A stretch of 64,000 nt of DNA. Source: Bifidobacterium animalis subsp. animalis ATCC 25527 (GTDB lineage: Bacteria > Actinomycetota > Actinomycetes > Actinomycetales > Bifidobacteriaceae). The notes beneath the pieces were generated by a model. The model was not told the origin of the DNA. It searched no databases and worked only from the letters and a program-made list of their open reading frames with translations. Below, in pieces: positions 45,666-52,335 of this stretch (position 1 is its first letter; each line of letters starts with the position of its first letter). The stretch spans positions 1,550,001 to 1,614,000 of the forward strand of contig NC_017834.1 in the NCBI RefSeq assembly GCF_000260715.1, in the 5' to 3' direction. Position numbers and translations under genes: made by a program.

Positions 45666-46946
45666 TCAGTCGGCGATGTCGACGGGGCCGAGCTCGTGGA
45701 ACCGCTGTGCGATGAGCTCGGGCGTGGTGTCGGAGACCCATGCGGCCATGCCCGACTCGGAGCCGGCGAGGTACTTGATCTTGTTCGCGGCGCGGCGGAA
45801 CGAGAAGAACTGCAGGTTCAGTCGGTAGTTCTCACGGCGCGCGTCTCGCACGGGGGCCTGATGCCAGGCGGCGATGTACGGCAGATCCATGCCCTTGCCG
45901 TCGCCCTTGTCGAAGAAGCGGTTGCCGCGCTTCAACAGCGTGGAGTACATCTGCGCGAGATCCCAACGCTCGGCGTCGTTGAGCTGGTCGAGTGTGAGAA
46001 CCCCGTCGCGCAGCGGCTGCACCTGCACCTCGAGCGGCCAGCGTGCGGCCGCCGGCACATAGGCCACCCAGCTGTGGTTGCGCATGATCACGCGTTCCCC
46101 GGCCTCGATTTCGGCATTCATCAGATCGCGCAGCAGATTGCCGCCGGTGCGTTCGAAATACGCCTGCGTATGCTGCAACTCGGTCTCCAGCTTCGGCGCG
46201 ATGAACGGGTACGCGTAGATCTGGCCGTGCGGGTGTGCGAGCGAGACGCCGATCTCCTCGCCGTGGTTCTCGAACGGGAACACTTGCTCAATGCCATCGA
46301 TGGCGCTCAGCTCGGCCGTGCGGAAGGCCCATGCCTCCACCACCGTGCGCAGACGCTCCACCGGGAGGTCCGCCGGCAAGCCGTTCTCGTCGGAGTCGAA
46401 GCAGATCACTTCGCAGCGGCCGGCCGCCGGGCGCTCCTGCCACAACGGGTTGCCGTCCACATAGCGCACCTCGTTCAGCACACCCGGCACCTGCACCATG
46501 GACGGGAAGCGGTTTTCGAACACCACGACGTCGTAGTCGGTGTCGGGCACTTCGCCGTCCTGGTACGGGTCGCCCGGTTTGCGCGCTGCGAGAGGATTGC
46601 CTTTCGCCGTCGCACCCGCGCCGGCCGTGATCGGCCGGTTCATGCGGGCCGTGGCCATGGGAATCCAGTCTCCGGTGAGCGGGTCGCGGCGCATCTGCGG
46701 TGCCGCGTACTTCACTTCCACACCCTCGGCGTTCAGGTGCGGCGCGAAGCGGTAGTCCAGATCGCGCGGGTCGTCGAGCACGCGCGTCTTGCTGCCGTTC
46801 ACATAATCCGGCTCGTCGTCGAGGTAGAAGAAATCACGGCCGTCCGACAGCGTGGTCGGCGTGATGCGAAGATGTTCCGTGGCGTATTCGCCGGGCTGAT
46901 AATGCGCGAATTCGGGCTGGTTGGGTGTCTGTGACATTGGTGTCAT
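45666..46946 (-). CDS. galT: Galactose-1-phosphate uridylyltransferase
   Basis: Exchanges UMP between UDP-glucose and galactose-1-phosphate. It has 426 residues. The active-site HPHGQ is in LAHPHGQIYAYPFIAP, and the N-terminal RRDPLTGDWIPMATAR and VVVFENRFPS are also typical of the family. ATG 46946 overlaps the deoR stop (TGATG), with AGGAAAG upstream, so it is translationally coupled to the regulator. It lies directly upstream of galK. Confidence 0.97.
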   Translation of the reverse strand: MTPMSQTPNQPEFAHYQPGEYATEHLRITPTTLSDGRDFFYLDDEPDYVNGSKTRVLDDPRDLDYRFAPHLNAEGVEVKYAAPQMRRDPLTGDWIPMATARMNRPITAGAGATAKGNPLAARKPGDPYQDGEVPDTDYDVVVFENRFPSMVQVPGVLNEVRYVDGNPLWQERPAAGRCEVICFDSDENGLPADLPVERLRTVVEAWAFRTAELSAIDGIEQVFPFENHGEEIGVSLAHPHGQIYAYPFIAPKLETELQHTQAYFERTGGNLLRDLMNAEIEAGERVIMRNHSWVAYVPAAARWPLEVQVQPLRDGVLTLDQLNDAERWDLAQMYSTLLKRGNRFFDKGDGKGMDLPYIAAWHQAPVRDARRENYRLNLQFFSFRRAANKIKYLAGSESGMAAWVSDTTPELIAQRFHELGPVDIAD

Positions 46947-47749
46947 CACTCACTTTCCTCTTCGGTTTCGATCTGATGGGCGAGCACAAGCTCTTTCACC
47001 AGATCACGGGTCTTTGCAACGGAATCCGGGTCGAGACCGTCATCGGTGATCACTGTGTCCACCTGGTCGAATTTGGCGAACAGCGACAGCGACGTGCTGC
47101 TCCATTTCGTATGGTCGGTGAGAATGATCGTGCGGTCCGCAATGTCCATCATCGCCATGTCGGTTGCCGCTTCGAGCGAGTTCGGCATGAGGAAGCCGCG
47201 CGGCATCGACACCGAATGCGTGCCGAGGAACACCGTGTTCACGCGCAGCGAGGCGATCACCTTGTCGGCGATCGGGCCGACGAGCGAATTCGAACGGGTG
47301 ATCACGCCGCCGGTGACGATCACCTCGACGTCCTTCGATTCCAGCGCCTGCACGAGTTCGGCCACCGGAATCGAATTCGTCAGAATCGTGATGCCATTCG
47401 CGTTGGGCGATTCGAGCAGATGCTGCGCGAACACGTACGCGGTGGTGCCGCCGCCGATTGCAATGACGTCGCCCGGGGAGACGTATTTAATCGCCTCGCC
47501 CGCAATGGCGTCCTTCAGCCCGATGTCCATCTGCGATTTCACCGAAAACAGCGGCTCGCTCAGCAACGTGCTGGTGGAGACCGCGCCACCATGCACGCGC
47601 CTCAACAGCCCCTTGTCGGCCAGTTCGGCGATATCACGGCGAATCGTCATCGCCGAGACCCCAAACTCCTTCGATAACGCGGTGATGCGGACGGCACCGC
47701 GCGTACGCAGGCGCCCAAGAATCAAATGCTGACGCTGTGAAGAAATCAT
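46946..47749 (-). CDS. DeoR-family regulator of the galactose operon
   Basis: A 267-residue repressor-type regulator. The N-terminal winged HTH (RTRGAVRITALSKEFGVSAMTIRRDIAELADKGLLRRVHGGA) is the DeoR signature. The C-terminal sugar-phosphate sensor domain contains GDVIAIGGGTTAYVF and LTDHTKW. It is the first gene of deoR-galT-galK, so it most likely controls galT and galK and itself, with a phosphorylated sugar as inducer. ATG 47749 is chosen from homology. It has no clear Shine-Dalgarno, and starts at 47767 or 47815 are possible. Confidence 0.93.
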   Translation of the reverse strand: MISSQRQHLILGRLRTRGAVRITALSKEFGVSAMTIRRDIAELADKGLLRRVHGGAVSTSTLLSEPLFSVKSQMDIGLKDAIAGEAIKYVSPGDVIAIGGGTTAYVFAQHLLESPNANGITILTNSIPVAELVQALESKDVEVIVTGGVITRSNSLVGPIADKVIASLRVNTVFLGTHSVSMPRGFLMPNSLEAATDMAMMDIADRTIILTDHTKWSSTSLSLFAKFDQVDTVITDDGLDPDSVAKTRDLVKELVLAHQIETEEESE

Positions 47750-47879
47750 GCGAACATTATCGCACATCTTCTTCCACAGAACAACTTGAAACGAACATCT
47801 CGGCGTGTTTAACACACAACACCGAACAAAACCGCATATTCACAGGTTTACGGATTCCTGCATCCCATGCCGCGAACCG

Positions 47880-47993
47880 CTACTCGCGATCCAAGTATTC
47901 CTCGGAACGGTCCGGGTTATTCTGCGGCAATCCCTCATCCTCGCGCATCAGTCGCCCCGGCAGCTCCAGATCGCTCTCGACCTGCCGTTCCAC
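47880..47993 (-). pseudogene. 37-codon in-frame extension after the mannosyltransferase stop
   Basis: Directly after the TAG stop of the upstream mannosyltransferase gene, the same reading frame stays open for 37 codons (starting GTG, ending TAG). It encodes a charged peptide that begins VERQVESDLELPGR and ends RSEEYLDRE. The composition looks like real protein. It could be the former C-terminus of the transferase cut off by a nonsense mutation, or a separately translated tail. It has no ribosome-binding site of its own beyond the end of the upstream gene. Confidence 0.4.
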
Positions 47994-48920
47994 CTACTTG
48001 TTATTCTTGTTATTGCGCAGAATCGTCTGCTGCATACGCGCGAAGCCCCATTGCGTCACCTTGCGCACCGCCTCGCGCACAATCTGACGATCCATCTTCG
48101 AATCCCCCCGCGTGCGGTCCGGGAACACGATCGGCACCTCCACCACGCGGCCGCCGGCGGCGATCACACGGCGGGTCATATCAATCTGGAACACATAGCC
48201 GTTCGCATCGATGCCCTCGAGGTCGATGCGCCGAAGAATCCTGACGCGGTATGCACGAAAACCGCTCGTCATATCGCGCACCTTGAGCCCGAGCATCACG
48301 CGTGCATACTGCGAACCCGCGCGCGAAATCATGTCGCGGCACCACGGCCAATCCTGGGTGGAACCACCGGGCACGCGACGGGAACCCAGCACCAGGTCCA
48401 CCTGCGGGTGCCGTTCGAGCACATCTATGATCGCCCGCAGATCCTGCGGCCTGTGCGAGCCATCCATGTCCATCTCGCATACGATGTCGTACCCGTGGCC
48501 GAGTGCCCATTCGAATCCCTGAATGTACGCGGTGCCCAATCCCTGCTTGCCGGCGCGGTGCATCACGTAGACGCGCGAATCCATGGTGCACGACGCCAGT
48601 CTGTCTGCGATCTTCAGATCCTGCGTGCTCACATGTGTGTCGGAATACAGCGCGGAATCGGAATCGTCGGCGGCGAAGCTCACGTCGGCGAGCGCGTCGT
48701 TCTCGTTGTGTTCCACGTTGAGGTCCTGCGGCAGCAATGTGACGCGCGAGATCACGTCGGCAAGCGTGCCGGTGCCATCCGGGGAGCCGTCGTCCACAAT
48801 GAGCACGTCCACGCCGGGATTGCGCAGGAAGATGTCGGTGAGCGTGGGTTCCAGATTGTCACGCTCATTGTAGGTGGGCATCACCACACACACCCGGTGT
48901 CCGCCGTTCGACTGCGCCAT
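47994..48920 (-). CDS. Polyprenol-phosphate mannosyltransferase-like GT2
   Basis: Family 2 glycosyltransferase of the dolichol/polyprenol-phosphate mannose synthase (Ppm1/Dpm1) type. It makes the lipid-linked mannose donor for extracytoplasmic glycosylation. It has 308 residues. GT-A motifs: VVMPTYNERDNLEP, VLIVDDGSPDGTG, metal-binding DMDGSH (preceded by CEM), and HRAGKQGLGTAYIQGFEWAL. About 45 extra acidic residues are inserted between the DGSPDGTG and HRAGK blocks, which are normally close together. It lacks the acyltransferase domain fused in mycobacteria. ATG 48920 has the ribosome-binding site CAGGAGGG. Confidence 0.9.
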   Translation of the reverse strand: MAQSNGGHRVCVVMPTYNERDNLEPTLTDIFLRNPGVDVLIVDDGSPDGTGTLADVISRVTLLPQDLNVEHNENDALADVSFAADDSDSALYSDTHVSTQDLKIADRLASCTMDSRVYVMHRAGKQGLGTAYIQGFEWALGHGYDIVCEMDMDGSHRPQDLRAIIDVLERHPQVDLVLGSRRVPGGSTQDWPWCRDMISRAGSQYARVMLGLKVRDMTSGFRAYRVRILRRIDLEGIDANGYVFQIDMTRRVIAAGGRVVEVPIVFPDRTRGDSKMDRQIVREAVRKVTQWGFARMQQTILRNNKNNK

Positions 48921-49075
48921 TCGCACGCCCTCCTGATTTCACTGTCTGCTTCGATTGTATGCGCTTGCCGCCTAACACCCACTCTCTCGCAGTGCGCGAA
49001 TTCGCATTCGAACATACATGAGACAGATGTGCGGCAGGCATGCGCTTATGACCGACCAATGGCACAATGGTGTGC

Positions 49076-50227
49076 ATGGCTTATGTTTCTCAGAACGGTC
49101 TGCACGACTCGATCAACAAGGCGACCACCGACCTGTTCACGTTCGCGTACAAGCATGTGATCAAGCCGGATTTCGTGTTCAACCACACACCTGACATCGC
49201 CCACGACCAAATGATCCGCTTCTGCCAGGTCACCGGCAAGATACCGCCGCTCATGTGGCTGTGCCGCACCATGCTCAATTACACCGACCCGATTCTCGAA
49301 ACGAATGTGATGGGCATCAACTTCGCCAATCCGTTTGGTCTGTCGGCGGGCCTCGACAAGAACTGCGACATGGCCACCGTGCTCGATCATGCCGGTTTCG
49401 GCTTCGAGACGGTCGGATCCACCACGTCACGCCCCTGCGCCGGCAATCCGCGCCCCTGGTTCCACCGTCTGCCCGAGTACGATTCGATGATGGTGCACGT
49501 GGGTCTGGCCAACGACGGCTCCGACGTCGTGATCGAACGTGCCGAAGATGCCTGGCGGCGCACGCAGAACATGCAGCTGAGCGTGTCGATCGCACGCACG
49601 AACGACGACCAGGTGGGCGATCTGGACGAAGGCATCGAAGACTACTGCATCTCCATGGAGCGTGCCGCCGGCCGCACCGCGATGGTCGAGGTGAACGTCT
49701 CCTGCCCGAACACCACCGTGGGCGAACCGTTCACCGAGTCCGCCGAGAACCTCGACAAGCTGTTCACCGCACTCGACAGAATCGAGCGCCCGCAGCCCAC
49801 GCTCGTCAAGATGCCGCTCAACAAGCCGTGGCCGCAGTTCAAGGAGTTCCTCGACGTATTGGCTGCGCACAATGTGCAGGGCGTGACCATCGCGAATCTG
49901 CAGAAAGACCGCACCGGTCTCGACGACATTCCCAAGGATTGGCTCGGAGGACTCTCCGGCGGCCCCTGCACGGCGGCGAGCACCGAACTCATTCGCTGCA
50001 CCTATGCCGAGTATGGCGACCGGTTCGCGATTGCCGGCGTCGGCGGCGTGTTCACCCCCGAACAGGCCTATGAGAAGATTCGCGCCGGTTCCTCGCTCAT
50101 CATGTTCATCTCGTCGCTCATGTACCGCGGCCCGCAGCAGATCACCGTATTGAAGCGCGGACTCGCGAAACTGCTACGCCGTGACGGCTTTGGGAGCGTC
50201 GCCGAGGCCGTGGGCGTCGACGCCTGA
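49076..50227 (+). CDS. pyrD: Dihydroorotate dehydrogenase (class 2)
   Basis: FMN enzyme that oxidises dihydroorotate to orotate in pyrimidine synthesis. It has 383 residues. The N-terminal extension of about 45 residues is typical of quinone-linked class 2 enzymes. FMN and substrate motifs: NPFGLSAGLDKN, GSTTSRPCAGNPRP, catalytic Ser in VNVSCPNT, GLSGGPCT and IAGVGGVF. Starts at ATG 49067 and 49076 are both possible; neither shows a Shine-Dalgarno, so the mRNA may be leaderless. It stands alone, divergent from the mannosyltransferase. Confidence 0.93.
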   Translation: MAYVSQNGLHDSINKATTDLFTFAYKHVIKPDFVFNHTPDIAHDQMIRFCQVTGKIPPLMWLCRTMLNYTDPILETNVMGINFANPFGLSAGLDKNCDMATVLDHAGFGFETVGSTTSRPCAGNPRPWFHRLPEYDSMMVHVGLANDGSDVVIERAEDAWRRTQNMQLSVSIARTNDDQVGDLDEGIEDYCISMERAAGRTAMVEVNVSCPNTTVGEPFTESAENLDKLFTALDRIERPQPTLVKMPLNKPWPQFKEFLDVLAAHNVQGVTIANLQKDRTGLDDIPKDWLGGLSGGPCTAASTELIRCTYAEYGDRFAIAGVGGVFTPEQAYEKIRAGSSLIMFISSLMYRGPQQITVLKRGLAKLLRRDGFGSVAEAVGVDA

Positions 50228-50271
50228 TTCAGCCCTCCGACTTCTGAGACTAGGAGCCAGACACTAACCCC

Positions 50272-50365
50272 CTGCCTTCGGGGGCGTGCGCGGATTGGCT
50301 TCGTCACTGGATCGCTGCGCGCCCTTTACGTTCCTCAACCAATCCGCGCACGCCCCCGAAGGCAG
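50272..50365. repeat. Stem-loop element 1 (27-bp perfect arms, shared loop)
   Basis: The arms 50272-50298 and 50339-50365 are perfect 27-bp inverted copies enclosing a 40-base loop. Bases 50300-50338 of the loop are the exact reverse complement of bases 50475-50513 in element 2. It starts 44 bases after the pyrD stop, so it could also end pyrD transcripts, but there is no T tract. Confidence 0.9.
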
Positions 50366-50449
50366 CACTGTGAGACCTCTGAATGGGGTACTCGGATGAC
50401 CTATGGAATGATTGTTCAGCGAACAGCATGCACCTTCATCGGTACCAGC

Positions 50450-50539
50450 GTGGTCGGTTGGGCCTGCCGGTTGGTTGAGGAACGTAAAGGGCGCGCAGCG
50501 ATCCAGTGACGAAATCAACCGGCAGGCCCAACCGACCAC
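50450..50539. repeat. Stem-loop element 2 (24-bp perfect arms, shared loop)
   Basis: The arms 50450-50473 and 50516-50539 are perfect 24-bp inverted copies. Their sequence is unrelated to the arms of element 1, yet the 39-base loop core is identical in inverted orientation. The two elements are 84 bases apart. Confidence 0.9.
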
Positions 50540-50595
50540 ACACTATTCCGCTTTCCGTCCTCGGCTTTTTGCCGTCCCTCTTCCCCACAGCCTCT

Positions 50596-50632
50596 GACAT
50601 CCCGTCACGGGCTTTCCCTGTTACGGGATGTC
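50596..50632 (-). terminator. Terminator hairpin of the OYE gene
   Basis: A perfect 10-bp stem GACATCCCGT / ACGGGATGTC with a 17-base loop, 20 bases after the stop of the flavin oxidoreductase gene. Confidence 0.55.
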
Positions 50633-50652
50633 TCTTGCGACAACGAGAGCCA

Positions 50653-51783
50653 TTACTCATTACGCCATGCACCGCGTACGTACTGTGGCGGGTATGGCAA
50701 CAGGTTGGTCGGCTCACCGAGCTTGAAGCCGGCACGCAACGGCCAGTACGGCTCGCGCAATGCGGCGCGACCAATCTCCACCGCATCCGCCTCGCCTTTA
50801 GCCAAAATGCGCGCAGCCTGCTTGGGTTTGGTGATCAATCCGACCGCGGTCACCGGAACATCGGCCTTCTTGCGAATCTGCTCCGAGAACGGCACCTGAT
50901 ACCCGGGCTTCGTCGGAATCGTCACATTCGGCAGAATGCCGCCGGTTGAGACGTCCACCAGATCGACGCCGTGCTCCTTGAGCGCCTTCGCCAACACGAT
51001 GCTCTGGTCGAGATCCCAGCCGCCCTCGGCCCAGTCGGTCGCGGAGATGCGCGCGAACAACGGCATGTCGTCGCAGATCACCGAGCGGATTGCATCGGCA
51101 ACTTCGAGCACGATGCGCATGCGGTTCTCAAGCGAACCACCGTATTCGTCGTCGCGGTCATTGACGAGCGGGTCGAGGAACTCCGACAGCAGGTAGCCAT
51201 GCGCGGCATGAATCTCAATCGCCTCGAAACCGGCCTCCATCGCGCGCCATGCGGCATCGCGGAATCTGTTCACCAAGGCGTGGATCTCATCTACCGTAAG
51301 TTTGCGCGGCGCGGGTAGATCGCCGAACGGCAGCTCGCTCGGTGCAACCGTCTGCCAGCCGCCCAACTCGGGCGGCACATAGCCGGAGTCGGTGCGAATG
51401 GTGAAACAACTCGTCGAGCCCTTGCGGCCGGCATGATTGAGCTGAATCGCCGGCACAGCACCAGCGTCCTTCATTCCCTGCGCAATCCACCGGTATGAAT
51501 CGATCTGCGAGTCCTCCCACAGGCCCAGATCACATGGCGAGATGCGGCCGTCGGGAGTCACCGCGGTCGCCTCCACAATGATCAGGCCAAAGCCGCCCAT
51601 TGCGCGCGAAACATAGTGCTGGTAGTGGAAGTCGCCCGGGCGCCCGTCGAGAGCGAATGCGGAATATGTGTCCATCGGCGGCATCCAGATGCGGTTGCGC
51701 GCTGTGATGCCACGCAATGTGAGTGGCGTGAACAGAGTAGGCTGCTGCGCCTTAATCTTCTTCGAATCCTTAGACTTGCCCAT
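50653..51783 (-). CDS. Old Yellow Enzyme family NADH:flavin oxidoreductase
   Basis: FMN-dependent ene-reductase of the YqjM/NamA-like branch of the Old Yellow Enzyme family. It has 376 residues forming a TIM barrel. Characteristic stretches: NRIWMPPMDTYSA, QLNHAGRKG (catalytic region), EIHAAHGYLLSEFLDPLVN, YGGSLENRMR and AVEIGRAALREPYWP. The lysine-rich start (MGKSKDSKKIK) has no Shine-Dalgarno. It is transcribed alone. Its upstream region is entirely occupied by the nine-unit 52-bp dyad array, which makes it the obvious gene to be controlled by whatever binds there. Physiological substrate is unknown; stress or electrophile detoxification is typical of the family. Confidence 0.93.
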   Translation of the reverse strand: MGKSKDSKKIKAQQPTLFTPLTLRGITARNRIWMPPMDTYSAFALDGRPGDFHYQHYVSRAMGGFGLIIVEATAVTPDGRISPCDLGLWEDSQIDSYRWIAQGMKDAGAVPAIQLNHAGRKGSTSCFTIRTDSGYVPPELGGWQTVAPSELPFGDLPAPRKLTVDEIHALVNRFRDAAWRAMEAGFEAIEIHAAHGYLLSEFLDPLVNDRDDEYGGSLENRMRIVLEVADAIRSVICDDMPLFARISATDWAEGGWDLDQSIVLAKALKEHGVDLVDVSTGGILPNVTIPTKPGYQVPFSEQIRKKADVPVTAVGLITKPKQAARILAKGEADAVEIGRAALREPYWPLRAGFKLGEPTNLLPYPPQYVRGAWRNE

Positions 51784-51817
51784 ACGCGCAGACTATCACA
51801 TTCTCATTGCAGCGAGC

Positions 51818-52285
51818 GGCACGGTTCACGGAAGTCTCCGTGAAACGGACCGCCACCGAGCCCCGCCGCGGCACAGCTTTCGGAAGCATCCGAAAGATCG
51901 ACCGCAAACTGTGCCCTCCACGGCATAGCTTACGGAAGCTTCCGTAAAATAGGCCGCCGCCGAGCCCATCCGCGGCACATCCTACGGAACCATCCGAAAA
52001 ACAGACCACAAATCGCACCCTCCACAGTCCAATTTACGGAAGCTTCCGTAAAACAGACCGTCACCGAACCCATCCGCGGCACGGTTCACGGAAGCATCCG
52101 AACAACAGACCGCAAACAATGCCTCCTATGGCATATTCCACGGAAGCTTCCGTGCAACAAGCCACCAATCTCCCTTACCGCGGCACATCATACGGAAACA
52201 TCCGCACGATGAACCGCAAACCGTGCCCACGACAGCATACTTTGCGGAAGTCTCCGAAAAACAGACCGCCAGTATCCGAATAGCA
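51818..52285. repeat. Nine tandem 52-bp units with a conserved dyad
   Basis: Units start at 51818, 51870, 51922, 51974, 52026, 52078, 52130, 52182 and 52234, always 52 bp apart with no insertion or deletion. Every unit has CGGAAnnnTCCG at the same position (offset 12-23). In units 1, 3, 5 and 7 the dyad extends to perfect arms (for example TTTACGGAAGCTTCCGTAAA), with paired base changes between units. Unit 2 is also perfect, while the other even units and unit 9 are less symmetrical. Odd and even units also differ in the linker, giving a 104-bp super-period. No gene fits the region. The last unit abuts the pbp terminator. Confidence 0.95.
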
Positions 52286-52320
52286 CGATGGGCCCAAGTT
52301 GCCCCGAGCCCATCGTGCTA
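52281..52320 (-). terminator. Terminator hairpin of the PBP gene
   Basis: A perfect 13-bp stem TAGCACGATGGGC / GCCCATCGTGCTA with a 14-base loop, 15 bases after the PBP stop; it separates the PBP gene from the 52-bp array. Confidence 0.7.
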
Positions 52321-52335
52321 TTCACGCCGAGCGAA

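Noticed and set aside
51770..52018. Protein-coding gene within the 52-bp array
   Set aside because: 52 is not a multiple of three, so successive units are read in different frames; the ORFs have no ribosome-binding site and no domain.
51818..52285. CRISPR array
   Set aside because: The unit is only 52 bp, the linkers between the dyads are related to one another (two alternating subtypes) rather than unique spacers, and there are no cas genes in the window.
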